Positions 45,518 to 55,275 of a DNA stretch of 64,000 nt are shown piece by piece. The notes beneath the pieces were generated by a model. That model did not search any database and was not told the DNA's origin. It saw nothing but the letters and a program-made list of their open reading frames with translations. Within the stretch, counting starts at the first letter, position 1. Every line of letters starts with the position of its first letter. The position numbers were made by a program, and so were the translations under genes. Source of the DNA: Shinella sp. XGS7 (lineage in GTDB: Bacteria > Pseudomonadota > Gammaproteobacteria > Burkholderiales > Burkholderiaceae_C); assembly GCF_020535565.1 (NCBI RefSeq), contig NZ_CP084758.1, forward strand, positions 186,001 through 250,000. The letters are read 5' to 3'.

Positions 45518-47353
45518 ATGTCAGAACCGAAAGACGGCGAGAGCTTTCTGCGCAAGGTCGCGCGCTTTGTCGCGAATCCGACCACGGACTGGGCCGAGAT
45601 CAATTCCCGCCAGGACGACCCCGAGGGCGACCTCGCCAAGGCCGAACTGCGCGCCATGGTGGAGCGCAAGCGCCGCAATGACTTCGTGCGCAAGCGCGAG
45701 CTGGACATGCTGCGGCGCATCCGCCGCGAGGGCCTGAGCCCCGAGCAGTTGGCCGCCCTGGGCAGCTCCACCTCGCGCATGGACGAGATGGAGCGGGCCA
45801 ACAGCGACCTGAACTCCAAGATCGACCATGGGGTCAAGGCCAAGATCGACCAGATCGAGCAGCAGATGGTGGGCGAGAGCTTCGCGCCCACCCAGATGGC
45901 CAGCAGCCATCCCCCGGGCTTCTTTGAAACCAGCACCCGGCCGGTGCATTTCTCGGCCACCCTGCCCTCCGAAACTCCTCCCGCCCCGGCGCCGGCGCCG
46001 CGCATGAGCCATTTCGCCAGCCCGGCCGAGATGGAGCGCCTGGACATGCCGCCCCCGCCCGCCGCCGCCGTGATGGGTGCGGGCCTGCCGCCGCTCTCCG
46101 ACGCCAAGCCCAGCCGCCTGCCGGATCTGCCGCCCCTGGCCATGAGCGCGCCGCCGGCCTTCAGCCCGGCACCGCCCGTCGCGCCCACACCCCCCCCCGC
46201 GCCCCTGCCCGCCGCCGCACCGCTGAGCTTCCGCGTGGCGGAAGACGCGGCGGTGGAGGTGGCCGAGCTGGTGCACGACTCCGAGCTGGACGAGATGGTG
46301 ATCGCCTTCGCCAACGCCGACTACGGCGTCTGCGAACAGGGCCTGATCGGCCTGATCGGCGAGGCCGGTCCGCGCCATCTGCATGCCGAGACCTGGCTGG
46401 CCCTGTTCGACCTCTACCGGGCCACCGCCCAGCAGGCCAAGTTCGAGGCCCTGGCCCTGGATTACGCCCAGCTCTTCGGCCTCTCGGCCCCGCAATGGTT
46501 TTCCCTGCCCAAGCTGGTGGCCGAGAGCCTGAGCAAGGAGCGGGCGCCCATGGGCAGCGCCGGCGGCGTGGCCTGGACCGCTCCCGAGTACCTGGACGCC
46601 GAGGCCGTGGCCCTGCTGGCCAAGCGCAGCCAGACCCTGCCCATGCCCTGGGTGCTGGACTGGGCCCCGCTCAAGCAGCTGGACACCGAGGCCTGCGCCA
46701 AGCTACGCGAACTCTTCCGCTCCTGGGCCAGCAAGCCGGTGGACATGCGCTGGCTGGCCGGCGACCACCTGCTTCAGCAGCTGCGCGATCTGGCCCCGGT
46801 GGGCAATCGCGATGTGGACCCGGCTTTCTGGATGCTGCGCCTGGAGACCCTGCGCCTGGTCAACCGGCCGGATCAGTTCGACGAGGCGGCCATCGACTAC
46901 TGCGTGACCTACGAGGTCTCGCCGCCCTCCTGGGAAAAGACCAGCTGCCGCGTGCGCGTCAGCGGCCTGACCCTCTCCACCAGTTCCCCGCCCGCGCCTA
47001 CCGTGACCCAGGGCAGCGAGCACTCCACCAGCTTCATGGAGTCCAGCATCACCGAGCCGGGCGGTCTGCCCAGCAGCGTGCAGCTGGAGCTCAGCGGTCA
47101 GCTCAGCGGCGACATCAGCGAAACCCTGCGCCTGATGAGTGGCGAGCTGGGCGCCGCCACCCAGATCACCATCGCCTGCCCCAAGCTGATCCGCCTGGAC
47201 TTCATGGCCGCCGGCGATCTGCTGAACTGGGTGCTGAGCCGCCGCAGCGAGAACCGCAGCGTGACCTTCACCGACACGCACCGCCTGGTGGCCCTGTTCT
47301 TTGGAGCCATGGGCATCAATGAGCATGCGCGGATCAAGGTCCGCCTGAACTAG
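45518..47353 (+). CDS. STAS-domain protein of unknown function
   Basis: A 611-residue cytoplasmic protein. The N terminus is charged and helical (SEPKDGESFLRKVARFVANPTTDWAEI, KRRNDFVRKRELDMLRRIRREGLSPEQLAAL), the middle is a Pro/Ala linker (about 160-235), then a helical part about 250-440. The last 100 residues form a STAS fold (SSVQLELSGQLSGDISETLRLM, QITIACPKLIRLDFMAAGDLLNWV, VTFTDTHRLVALFFGAMGI), as in anti-sigma-factor antagonists. It may be a scaffold or phospho-switch, but no kinase partner is adjacent. Its stop TAG is part of the CTAG target duplicated by the IS481 insertion. Confidence 0.75.
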   Translation: MSEPKDGESFLRKVARFVANPTTDWAEINSRQDDPEGDLAKAELRAMVERKRRNDFVRKRELDMLRRIRREGLSPEQLAALGSSTSRMDEMERANSDLNSKIDHGVKAKIDQIEQQMVGESFAPTQMASSHPPGFFETSTRPVHFSATLPSETPPAPAPAPRMSHFASPAEMERLDMPPPPAAAVMGAGLPPLSDAKPSRLPDLPPLAMSAPPAFSPAPPVAPTPPPAPLPAAAPLSFRVAEDAAVEVAELVHDSELDEMVIAFANADYGVCEQGLIGLIGEAGPRHLHAETWLALFDLYRATAQQAKFEALALDYAQLFGLSAPQWFSLPKLVAESLSKERAPMGSAGGVAWTAPEYLDAEAVALLAKRSQTLPMPWVLDWAPLKQLDTEACAKLRELFRSWASKPVDMRWLAGDHLLQQLRDLAPVGNRDVDPAFWMLRLETLRLVNRPDQFDEAAIDYCVTYEVSPPSWEKTSCRVRVSGLTLSTSSPPAPTVTQGSEHSTSFMESSITEPGGLPSSVQLELSGQLSGDISETLRLMSGELGAATQITIACPKLIRLDFMAAGDLLNWVLSRRSENRSVTFTDTHRLVALFFGAMGINEHARIKVRLN

Positions 47354-48398
47354 CTGTGATGCTTCAATAGGTTGTATCCGGTGTTCATCCGGATTGGGTT
47401 TGAGAGACTGGAAGTCGCCAAACACCCAATCGTCCCAGGAGCACCAACCGGATGAACAGCCATAAGCATGCCCGACTTACCTACGCCCGCCGAGTCGAGA
47501 TGGTCAGGCAGATGACCGCGGAAGGTCTCAGCGCCCCAGCAGCGGCTGCAGCGCAAGGCGTGACGGCCCCGACGGCCAGGAAGTGGCTCGGCCGCTATTT
47601 GGCCGGCGGTGAAGCCGCCTTGGCTGATGCCTCTTCGCGTCCCACGCACTCACCCAGAGCCATCGCTCCAGCCAAGGCGTTGCTCATCGTCGAGTTGCGC
47701 CGCCGCCGAATGCTGCAGTCCAGCATCGCCCGCAGCGTGGGCGTCTCGGCCGCCACTGTCAGCCGTGTGCTGGCTCGTGCTGGACTGTCCAAGCTCAGCG
47801 ACCTGGAGCCGACTGAGCCCGTGGTGCGCTACGAGCGCGAGGCGCCGGGCGAGCTGCTGCACATCGACACCAAGAAGCTCGGGCGCATCGTGCGCCCGAG
47901 CCATCGCGTCACAGGTAATCGACGCGACTCGGTGGACGGTGCGGGCTGGGAGACGCTGTTCGTGGCCATTGACGATCACGCACGACTGGCCTTCACGGCC
48001 ATGCATCCGGACGAGAAGAAAGCCCAGGCGGTGCAGTTCTTGAAGAATGCCGTGGCGTACTACGCCAGGATGGGCGTCACGGTCCAGCGGCTGCTCACCG
48101 ACAACGGCGCGGCATTCCGCTCGCGAGAGTTCCGCCAGGCCTGCGTCGAACTCGGCATCAAGCACAGCTTCACGAAGCCCTACACGCCCAAAACCAACGG
48201 CAAGGCCGAGCGCTTCATCCAGACCGCGCTCCGTGAATGGGCCTACGGCTGGACGTACCAGAGCTCGGCTCAACGCACGGCGGCCCTTGCCCATTGGCAG
48301 CATCACTACAACTGCCACCGACCGCACAGCGGCATCGGCGGCGTCCCGCCTATCTGCAGACTAAGTGCCTCAAGAAACAACGTCTTGACGCTTCACAA
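47354..48398 (+). mobile_element. IS481-family insertion sequence
   Basis: A 1045-bp element. Terminal inverted repeats of about 26 bp match imperfectly (left CTGTGATGCTTCAATAGGTT, right on the opposite strand TTGTGAAGCGTCAAGACGTT). A 4-bp direct repeat CTAG flanks it (47350-47353 and 48399-48402). It carries one intact transposase. The upstream STAS gene and the transposase both end with the TAG of the duplicated target. Confidence 0.9.
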
Positions 48399-48402
48399 CT
48401 AG
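47452..48402 (+). CDS. IS481-family DDE transposase
   Basis: A 316-residue transposase with N-terminal helix-turn-helix domains ([56 protein letters not shown]). The RNase-H-fold catalytic Asp, Asp, Glu are in [27 protein letters not shown] and [17 protein letters not shown] is well placed upstream. It is full length and looks functional. Its stop codon comes from the flanking CTAG target copy. Confidence 0.93.
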   Translation: MNSHKHARLTYARRVEMVRQMTAEGLSAPAAAAAQGVTAPTARKWLGRYLAGGEAALADASSRPTHSPRAIAPAKALLIVELRRRRMLQSSIARSVGVSAATVSRVLARAGLSKLSDLEPTEPVVRYEREAPGELLHIDTKKLGRIVRPSHRVTGNRRDSVDGAGWETLFVAIDDHARLAFTAMHPDEKKAQAVQFLKNAVAYYARMGVTVQRLLTDNGAAFRSREFRQACVELGIKHSFTKPYTPKTNGKAERFIQTALREWAYGWTYQSSAQRTAALAHWQHHYNCHRPHSGIGGVPPICRLSASRNNVLTLHN

Positions 48403-48405
48403 CCC

Positions 48406-48478
48406 TCCCCCTACGGCCCTCGGCCGCCCCCTCAAGGGGGCAACACCGACGGACCGGCAAAGCCGGATCCGTGGTGTT
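48406..48478 (+). repeat. dispersed three-hairpin GC repeat, copy 2
   Basis: CCCCCTACG, hairpin CGGCC-CTC-GGCCG (48414-48426), GCCCCCTCAAGGGGGC (48426-48441), outer arms AACACC/GGTGTT (48442-48447, 48473-48478) and inner CCGGC-AAA-GCCGG (48454-48466). It shares the layout of copy 1 with compensating arm changes. It lies just after the IS481 element. Confidence 0.8.
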
Positions 48479-48538
48479 CGTGCGATCAGACAGGGGCGGT
48501 GGTTGAAACGGCGGGGTTGGCCCCCATCTGGAGTCGCT

Positions 48539-49102
48539 ATGGATTCCTCTTCCTCCCAACAGCAGACGCCGGTGTATCACGGCACCACCATCGTCTCGGT
48601 GCGGCGCAACGGCCAGGTGGCCATTGGCGGCGACGGCCAGGTGACGCTGGGCCATATCGTCGTCAAGTCCAGCGCGCGCAAGGTGCGCAAGCTCTACCGC
48701 GAGCAGGTGCTGGCCGGCTTTGCCGGCGCCACGGCCGATGCCTTCACGCTCTTCGAGCGCTTCGAGGCCAAGCTGGAGAAGCACCAGGGCCATCTGGTGC
48801 GGGCCGCCGTGGAGCTGACCCGCGACTGGCGCACCGACCGCGTGCTGCGCCGCCTGGAGGCCATGCTGGCCGTGGCCGACCGCACGGCCTCGCTGATCAT
48901 CACAGGCAACGGCGATGTGCTGGAGCCCGAGCAGGGGATCGTGGCCATCGGCTCGGGCGGCGCCTACGCCCAGGCCGCCGCCAAGGCCCTGCTCAACCAC
49001 AGCGAGCTCGGCGCGGCCGATATCGTGAAGCAGTCCCTCACCATTGCCGGCGAGATCTGCATCTACACCAATCTGAACCACACCATCGAGACGCTGGACT
49101 GA
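48539..49102 (+). CDS. hslV: ATP-dependent protease subunit HslV
   Basis: A 187-residue N-terminal-nucleophile peptidase of the HslUV (ClpYQ) complex. The catalytic Thr is at about residue 16 in [26 protein letters not shown]; about 15 residues must be removed to expose it, longer than in E. coli but usual in betaproteobacteria. [14 protein letters not shown] is intact. hslU follows after 5 bases. Confidence 0.95.
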   Translation: MDSSSSQQQTPVYHGTTIVSVRRNGQVAIGGDGQVTLGHIVVKSSARKVRKLYREQVLAGFAGATADAFTLFERFEAKLEKHQGHLVRAAVELTRDWRTDRVLRRLEAMLAVADRTASLIITGNGDVLEPEQGIVAIGSGGAYAQAAAKALLNHSELGAADIVKQSLTIAGEICIYTNLNHTIETLD

Positions 49103-49107
49103 CGCGC

Positions 49108-50406
49108 ATGAGCATGACCCCCCAGGAGATCGTCTCCGAACTCGACCGCTATATTATCGGCCAGCACGACGCCAAGCGCGCCGTCGCCATCGCCCTGCGC
49201 AATCGCTGGCGCCGCCATCAGCTTGAGCCGGACCTGCGCGACGAGGTGATGCCGAAGAACATCCTGATGATCGGCCCGACAGGCGTCGGCAAGACGGAGA
49301 TCTCGCGCCGCCTGGCAAAACTTGCCGGCGCGCCCTTCGTCAAGGTCGAGGCGACCAAGTTCACCGAAGTCGGCTATGTCGGCCGCGATGTCGAGCAGAT
49401 CGTGCGCGACCTCGTCGAGGTCGGCATCAAGCAGGAGCGCGAGCGCCAGATGCGCCTGCAGCGCACCCGCGCCGAGGACGCCGCCGAGGAGCGCGTGCTT
49501 GACGCCCTGGTGCCCGGCAGCGAGCCTGACAACAGCACCCGCCAGCTCATGCGCAAGCGCCTGCGCGAGGGCACGATGAACGACAAGGAGATCGAGATCG
49601 AGCTGCTGGAGGCCAAGCCCAGCATGGAGATCCTCGGCCCCCAGGGCATGGAGGAAATGGCCGAGCAGCTCAAGGGCATGTTCGCCCAGATGGGCGGCAA
49701 CAAGCGCAAGTCGCGCAAGCTCAAGATCGGCGAGGCGATGAAGCTGCTGGTGGACGAGGAAGCCGGCAAGCTGGTCAACGAGGACGAGATCAAGACCGCC
49801 GCCCTGCACAACGCGCAGGAGAACGGCATCGTCTTCATCGACGAGATCGACAAGATCGCCGCGCGCGATGGCGGCATGGGTGCGGGCGTCTCCCGCGAGG
49901 GCGTGCAACGCGACCTGTTGCCGCTCGTCGAGGGCACGACGGTGGCGACCAAGTACGGACCGGTGAAGACGGACCACATCCTCTTTATCGCTTCGGGCGC
50001 CTTCCATGTCTCCAAGCCCTCCGACCTCCTGCCGGAGCTTCAGGGCCGCCTGCCGATCCGCGTCGAGCTGCGCGCCCTGTCGGTGGAGGATTTCGAGGCC
50101 ATCCTCACCAGCACCCACGCCAGCCTGGTCAAGCAGTACCAGGCCCTGCTGGCCACCGAGGGGCTGGACCTGCAACTCAGCGCCGACGGCATCCGCCGCC
50201 TGGCCCAGATCGCCTACGAGGTGAACGAGCGCACCGAGAACATCGGCGCACGCCGCCTGGCCACGGTGATGGAGCGCCTGCTGGACGAGATCAGCTTCGA
50301 CGCCCACAAGCATGCCGGCCAGACCCTGACCCTGGACGCCACCGCCGTGGATGCCAAGCTGGGCGAGCTGGCGCGCAACGAAGACCTGAGCCGCTTCATC
50401 CTCTGA
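49108..50406 (+). CDS. hslU: ATP-dependent protease ATPase subunit HslU
   Basis: A 432-residue AAA+ unfoldase with Walker A GPTGVGKT, Walker B VFIDEIDK, sensor region [29 protein letters not shown] and the C-terminal LSRFIL tail that docks into HslV. Two parts, about 49120-49450 and 49850-50080, show Rhizobiales-like codon use and residues ([15 protein letters not shown]), while the I domain and C-terminal domain match host style. It forms an operon with hslV and is followed by a hairpin. Confidence 0.95.
   Translation: MSMTPQEIVSELDRYIIGQHDAKRAVAIALRNRWRRHQLEPDLRDEVMPKNILMIGPTGVGKTEISRRLAKLAGAPFVKVEATKFTEVGYVGRDVEQIVRDLVEVGIKQERERQMRLQRTRAEDAAEERVLDALVPGSEPDNSTRQLMRKRLREGTMNDKEIEIELLEAKPSMEILGPQGMEEMAEQLKGMFAQMGGNKRKSRKLKIGEAMKLLVDEEAGKLVNEDEIKTAALHNAQENGIVFIDEIDKIAARDGGMGAGVSREGVQRDLLPLVEGTTVATKYGPVKTDHILFIASGAFHVSKPSDLLPELQGRLPIRVELRALSVEDFEAILTSTHASLVKQYQALLATEGLDLQLSADGIRRLAQIAYEVNERTENIGARRLATVMERLLDEISFDAHKHAGQTLTLDATAVDAKLGELARNEDLSRFIL
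49120..49450 (+). other. alphaproteobacterium-like mosaic segment in hslU, part 1
   Basis: Codon style and residues such as [20 protein letters not shown] and [19 protein letters not shown] match the Rhizobiales HslU form. A return to host style follows in the I domain. Confidence 0.6.
49850..50080 (+). other. alphaproteobacterium-like mosaic segment in hslU, part 2
   Basis: [17 protein letters not shown] and its codons (CTC, TCC, GTC, CTT) fit alphaproteobacterial HslU. The sequence returns to host style near 50085. Confidence 0.6.
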
Positions 50407-50428
50407 GTCTTCTGAACCCTCTGAGCCA

Positions 50429-50446
50429 GCGGGGCGAGCGCCCCGC
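50429..50446. terminator. convergent hairpin between hslU and coaX
   Basis: GCGGGGC (50429-50435) pairs with GCCCCGC (50440-50446), loop GAGC. It lies between converging genes, directly at the coaX stop. No T-run. Confidence 0.6.
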
Positions 50447-50447
50447 G

Positions 50448-51218
50448 TCAGAGCGCCAAGCGATGCGCCTGCAGGGTCAGGATGCCGTCGAAGATCAGGG
50501 TCTCGATCAGCTCATGGGGGATGTCCAGGGCCGGTGAGACCTTCCAGCCGGCGCCGCCGGTCATCAGGGTCAGGGGCTCGTGGCCGGCGCGCCGCGCCAG
50601 GTGCCGGTGCATGCGCTCGATGGCGCCGGTGATGGCGTAGTTGCCACCGCTGGTCAGCGCATCCGAGGTGTTGGTGGGGAACTCCCGCACCTCGCCCGTG
50701 GGCACGCGCAGGCCCGCCGTGCCGCCCTCCAGGGCGCGCAGCATGATGCCGTGGCCCGGCAGGATCAGGCCGCCCAGGAAGCGGCCCTGGGCATCCACCG
50801 CATCCACCGTCACCGCCGTGCCCACCATCACCACCAGGGCGGCACGGGCCGGTCCGCGCGCCAGCACATGGTGGCGTGCGCCGATCTGGGCCACGAAACG
50901 GTCGGTGCCCAGGCGGCCCGGGTGGTCGTAACCATTGCTGATGCCGCCCCCCTGAGCTGCAGATACCACCCAGCGCGGCTCGATGTCCCAGAGCTCGAGC
51001 TGCTCCTCCACGCGCCGACGCACCGCGTCGCCCGCCACATTGCAGCCCAGCATGCTGTGCGGCGCCTGAGGCAGGCCCTGCCAGGCGCGCTCGGCCAGGC
51101 GTTCGATGTTCTCGAGGAACTCCGCGCCATGGGCCAGCAGTGCCGCGCCCGGCTGGGGCGAGGCATAGAGCGCCCACTTGAGGCGGGTGTTGCCGATGTC
51201 GATGGCCAAGAAGCTCAT
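50448..51218 (-). CDS. coaX: type III pantothenate kinase
   Basis: A 256-residue ASKHA-fold kinase for the first step of coenzyme A synthesis. The phosphate motif [18 protein letters not shown] and the late [23 protein letters not shown] are diagnostic for CoaX. It stands alone with a 153-bp spacer before the divergent chemoreceptor gene. In some betaproteobacteria it follows birA; no birA is seen here. Confidence 0.93.
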   Translation of the reverse strand: MSFLAIDIGNTRLKWALYASPQPGAALLAHGAEFLENIERLAERAWQGLPQAPHSMLGCNVAGDAVRRRVEEQLELWDIEPRWVVSAAQGGGISNGYDHPGRLGTDRFVAQIGARHHVLARGPARAALVVMVGTAVTVDAVDAQGRFLGGLILPGHGIMLRALEGGTAGLRVPTGEVREFPTNTSDALTSGGNYAITGAIERMHRHLARRAGHEPLTLMTGGAGWKVSPALDIPHELIETLIFDGILTLQAHRLAL

Positions 51219-51371
51219 GGCGATGAGGGTTGTTCCGGGGCAGGCGCGAGCCTACCAGAGCCTCAAGCTTGCGTTTGTGCGGCCGATAAACCGATGGGGC
51301 GATTTGCGCGCAAGCCGCCACCCGGAGCGGCCAGAACCCGCCCCAGACAACATCGCGAGGAGATCCTGCCC

Positions 51372-52910
51372 ATGAAGTCGCTTTCGATCACCACCAAGCT
51401 CTGGCTGCCCGTGGCGGGCCTAGCCGTGATGGTGGTGCTGATGACCGTGGCCTCGGCCACCCGCACCAGCAAGCTGCAGGCCCAGGCCCAGCAGACCCAG
51501 GCCGAGCAGCAACGCAAGTTCGAGCTGGCCCTGCGCTGGCGCGGGCTCACCGAGGCCAATGCCGCCCGGGCGGCGGCCGGCATCCTCAGCAGCGATGCGG
51601 CCGTGGGCCAGACCTTCAAGCCACAGATCGACGCCACCACGGCCACCATCTCGGAGATGCAGAAGGAGCTGGAAAGCCTGGCCGACTCGGAGGCCGAGAA
51701 GGCCGCCATGGCCCGAATCGCCGACACCCGCAAAAGCTATATCGCCGCCCGCAACGAGGCCAGCAAGCTGAAGACCGAGGGTCAGGCCGCCGCTTCGGCC
51801 GCTGCACTGCAGAGCAAGATGCTGCCCGCCATCGCCACCTACCTGGACGCCCAGGCCGAGTTCGTGAAGCTGCAACAGCAGCGCTCGGACAGCCTGCGCG
51901 AGCAGGCCGGGGCCGAGCGCATGCGCACCGTCTGGATCGTGGCCCTGGTCATGGGCCTGATCGTGGTGGCCCTGGGCGTGGCCACGGCCTATCTGGTGCG
52001 GGCCATCGCCGGGCCGCTGCGCGCCCTGGTGGACGAGGCCGAGCGCATCGGCCGGGGCGATCTGGGGGCACGTGCCCTGGCCTCGCGGGCCGATGAGATC
52101 GGCGATGTGCAGCGCGCGCTCTCGGGCATGCGCGAGGCCCTGGCCCGCGCCCTGTCCGAGGTGCGCCACAGCGCCGACAGCATCCAGACCGCCAGCGCCG
52201 AGATCGCCAGCGGCAACACCGACCTCTCGGCCCGCACCGAGCAGACGGCCTCCAATCTGCAGCAGACGGCCAGCTCCATGAGCCAGCTCACCGGCGCCGT
52301 GCGCCAGAGCGCCGAGGCAGCGAGCACCGCCAACCAGCTGGCCAGCAGCGCCGCCCAGGTGGCGCAGCGCGGCGGCGCCGTGGTGGGTCAGGTGGTCAGC
52401 ACCATGGGCGAGATCAACCGCTCCTCGGAGAAGATCGGCAACATCATCGGCGTGATCGACGAGATCGCCTTCCAGACGAACCTGCTGGCGCTGAATGCCG
52501 GCGTCGAGGCGGCGCGCGCCGGCGAAGCCGGCAAGGGGTTTGCGGTCGTGGCGCAGGAGGTACGCGAGCTTGCCCAGCGCTCGGCCGCCGCCGCCAAGGA
52601 CATCAAGGCGCTGATCGGCAATAGCGTGGAGAAGGTCGAGGGCGGCACGCGTCTGGTCCAGGATGCCGGCAGCACCATGACCGAGATTGTCGCCAGCGTG
52701 AAACGGGTGGCCGACATCATTGCCGAGATCGGTGCCAGCGCCGCCGAGCAGAGCTCGGGCATAGGCAATATCAACGGTGCCGTCACCCAGCTCGACCAGA
52801 TGACCCAGCAGAACGCGGCCCTGGTCGAGCAGAGTGCCGCGGCCGCGGAATCGCTGAAGGACCAGGCGCAGCGCCTGTCCCAGGTGGTGAGCGGCTTCAG
52901 GCTGGACTGA
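51372..52910 (+). CDS. methyl-accepting chemotaxis protein
   Basis: A 512-residue chemoreceptor. TM1 is about 10-30 ([20 protein letters not shown]), a helical periplasmic domain runs to about 185, TM2 is about 190-212 ([21 protein letters not shown]), then HAMP. The signalling domain contains the hairpin tip [44 protein letters not shown]. No C-terminal NWETF-type CheR pentapeptide. The part at about 52450-52740 is alphaproteobacterium-like in codon use and in residues. AGGAG lies upstream. A second receptor follows after 47 bases. Ligand unknown. Confidence 0.9.
   Translation: MKSLSITTKLWLPVAGLAVMVVLMTVASATRTSKLQAQAQQTQAEQQRKFELALRWRGLTEANAARAAAGILSSDAAVGQTFKPQIDATTATISEMQKELESLADSEAEKAAMARIADTRKSYIAARNEASKLKTEGQAAASAAALQSKMLPAIATYLDAQAEFVKLQQQRSDSLREQAGAERMRTVWIVALVMGLIVVALGVATAYLVRAIAGPLRALVDEAERIGRGDLGARALASRADEIGDVQRALSGMREALARALSEVRHSADSIQTASAEIASGNTDLSARTEQTASNLQQTASSMSQLTGAVRQSAEAASTANQLASSAAQVAQRGGAVVGQVVSTMGEINRSSEKIGNIIGVIDEIAFQTNLLALNAGVEAARAGEAGKGFAVVAQEVRELAQRSAAAAKDIKALIGNSVEKVEGGTRLVQDAGSTMTEIVASVKRVADIIAEIGASAAEQSSGIGNINGAVTQLDQMTQQNAALVEQSAAAAESLKDQAQRLSQVVSGFRLD
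52450..52740 (+). other. alphaproteobacterium-like mosaic segment in chemoreceptor
   Basis: The signalling hairpin reads [20 protein letters not shown] with GTC/GCG-rich codons, unlike the second receptor ([20 protein letters not shown]). It is short and highly conserved, so less certain. Confidence 0.5.
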
Positions 52911-52957
52911 GACACCCTCCATCAGCCCCAGCCGTCCACCCAAGAAAGGCCCCCACC

Positions 52958-54517
52958 ATGGGACTCCAGCTCCGTGATCTGAACATCCGCCCCCGTCTGC
53001 TGCTGGGCTTCGGTGCCCTGCTGCTGATGGCCGCCCTGCTGGCGGGTCTGGGCGGCTTCGGCCTGCAGGCGGCCCACGATGCCCTGCAGGGCATCACCCA
53101 GCAGCTGATCCCGGCCAACAACATCACGGTGGCGGCACGCACTCGGCTGATCGAAAGCCGCGCCGCCAGCAACGGCCTGGTGGCCTCCATCTTCAACAAC
53201 GAGGACATGGCCCGCTACCAGAAAGCCTGGCAGCAGGCCCAGCAAGGCCTGGACAAGGCCATGGACGACTTCGGCGCTCTGGCCAGGAGCGAGGCGCAGC
53301 AGGCCAATCTGCGCACCTTCCGCGGCCATATCGAGGCCTACCGCAAGGCCGTGGCCCCGGTGGCCAAGACCCTGCTGGACAACGGCTACCCCGAGGCCAA
53401 GGAGGCCATGGCCGAGATGAAGCAGGCCGATGCGGCCTTCGAGCCGGCCCTGGCCATGCTGATGGGCATCGAGGCCGAGCTGGCCAAGAGCTCGGACACC
53501 GTGTTTGCCCAGGTGGACAGCCTGGTGAGCCGGCTCCTCGGTGGCCTGGTGCTGGCCTTCACCGTCTGCTGCGCCCTGGGCGCGGTGCTGGCCTGGCGCA
53601 TCTCGCATTCCATCGTCCGGCCGTTGATCGAGGCCCGCGGCTTCGCGGCCCGCATGGCCCGCGGCGACCTCACCCCGGCGCGCGCGGTGAGCGGCCGCGA
53701 CGAGGCCGCCGAGATGCTACATGCCCTGGGTGCCATGCAGGGCTCGCTGGCCCAGATCGTGGGCCAGGTGCGAGAGTCCTCCGAGAGCATCCAGACTGCC
53801 AGCGCCGAGGTGGCCAGCGGCAATCTGGACCTGAGCCAGCGCACCGAGCAGACCGCCAGCAATCTGCAGCAGGCCGCCAGCGCCATGGGTGAGCTCACCC
53901 AGGGCGTGGGCCACAGCGCGGATGCCGCTGGCAACGCCAAGCAGCTGGCCGGCAGCGCCGCCGAAGTGGCGCAGCGCGGCGGCGCCGTGGTGGGTCAGGT
54001 GGTCAGCACCATGGACGAGATCAACACCAGCTCCAAGAAGATTTCCAACATCATCTCCGTCATCGACGAGATTGCCTTCCAGACCAACCTTCTGGCGCTG
54101 AACGCCGGCGTCGAGGCCGCCCGTGCGGGAGAGCAGGGCCGCGGTTTCGCCGTGGTGGCCGGCGAGGTGCGCAGCCTGGCCCAGCGCAGCGCCGAGGCCG
54201 CACGCGAGATCAAGACCCTGATCGGCAGCAGCGTGGAGCGGGTGGAAGCGGGGGCGCGCCTGGTGCAGAACGCCGGCAGCACCATGGACGAGATCGTAGC
54301 CAGCGTGCAGCGCGTCTCCGACATCATCGGCGAGATCAGCGCCGCGGCCAGCGAGCAGAGCGGCGGCATCAGCCGCGTCAACAGCACCGTGGGCGAGCTG
54401 GACCAGATGACCCAGCAGAACGCCGCGCTGGTGGAGCAGAGCGCGGCGGCCGCCGCCTCACTCAAGGACCAGGCCCTACGCCTGACGGAGCTGATGAGCC
54501 GCTTCAAGCTCGGCTGA
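52958..54517 (+). CDS. methyl-accepting chemotaxis protein
   Basis: A 519-residue chemoreceptor with TM1 at about 14-37, a four-helix-bundle type periplasmic domain ([35 protein letters not shown]), TM2 at about 190-212 and HAMP. The signalling tip is [46 protein letters not shown], the normal host form. It shares blocks with the preceding receptor, suggesting an old tandem duplication. Its 3' end overlaps the cobA reading frame tail to tail by 42 bases. Confidence 0.92.
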   Translation: MGLQLRDLNIRPRLLLGFGALLLMAALLAGLGGFGLQAAHDALQGITQQLIPANNITVAARTRLIESRAASNGLVASIFNNEDMARYQKAWQQAQQGLDKAMDDFGALARSEAQQANLRTFRGHIEAYRKAVAPVAKTLLDNGYPEAKEAMAEMKQADAAFEPALAMLMGIEAELAKSSDTVFAQVDSLVSRLLGGLVLAFTVCCALGAVLAWRISHSIVRPLIEARGFAARMARGDLTPARAVSGRDEAAEMLHALGAMQGSLAQIVGQVRESSESIQTASAEVASGNLDLSQRTEQTASNLQQAASAMGELTQGVGHSADAAGNAKQLAGSAAEVAQRGGAVVGQVVSTMDEINTSSKKISNIISVIDEIAFQTNLLALNAGVEAARAGEQGRGFAVVAGEVRSLAQRSAEAAREIKTLIGSSVERVEAGARLVQNAGSTMDEIVASVQRVSDIIGEISAAASEQSGGISRVNSTVGELDQMTQQNAALVEQSAAAAASLKDQALRLTELMSRFKLG

Positions 54518-55275
54518 ATCGGGCAGGCGCTGGGCAAGGGTCTGGGCGGTGGCCTGGGCCGCCACCGCACCGATCACCAGCACCGCCGGGCTGGCCAGGC
54601 CCGGGTCGCGGGCCAGCAGGGCGCTCAGCGCGTCCAGCCGGCTCAGCGCCAGGCGTTGGCGCTCGGTGTGCGCCGCCGACACCACGGCGGCCGGCGTGTC
54701 GCCGCTCAGGCCGCCCGCCCGCAGGGCGGCCACGATCTCGGCGCAGCGGCTCACGCCCATGTAGATCACCAGGGTCAGGCCGCTGCGGGCCAGGGCGGCC
54801 CAGTCGGGCGCCAGGGCGCCCTCCCCGCTGTGCCCGGTCACCAGGGCCACGCCGGGCGTGCAGCGCCGGTCGGTCACCGGGATACCCACCGCCGCCGGGC
54901 CTGCAATGCCAGCCGTCAGGCCGCTCACGATTTCCACATCCAGGCCGGCAGCGCGCAGGGCATCGGCCTCCTCCCCCCGCGACCGAACACAAACGGATCG
55001 CCCCCTTTGAGCCGCACGACGCGCTGCCCGGCCCGGGCCTCGCGCACCATCAGATCCTCGATGAAGCGCTGATCGGTCGAGACGCAGCCCCCACGCTTGC
55101 CCACGCGCAGCAGTCGGGTCTGCGGGCGCAGCAGGGCCAGCACACGCGCATCCACCAGATCGTCACTCAGCACCACATCGGCGGCCTGCAGGCGCTTGAG
55201 CGCGCGCAGGGTCAGCAGCTCGGGGTCGCCGGGGCCGGCGCCCACCAGGGTCACGGGATAGAGCATCGGGCTCAT
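54476..55275 (-). pseudogene. cobA: uroporphyrinogen-III C-methyltransferase, frameshifted
   Basis: SUMT makes precorrin-2 for siroheme, needed by NirB. The N-terminal part (from 55275) reads [35 protein letters not shown] to [13 protein letters not shown]. The rest continues in another frame ([25 protein letters not shown]...GVALVTGHSGEG). The switch is at the run of six C's at 54973-54978 (G-run on the coding strand); one more G would restore [20 protein letters not shown]. This is either a real slip-strand mutation or a homopolymer sequencing error. Its ATG overlaps the nasA stop. If real, siroheme supply would need another gene such as cysG. Confidence 0.85.
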
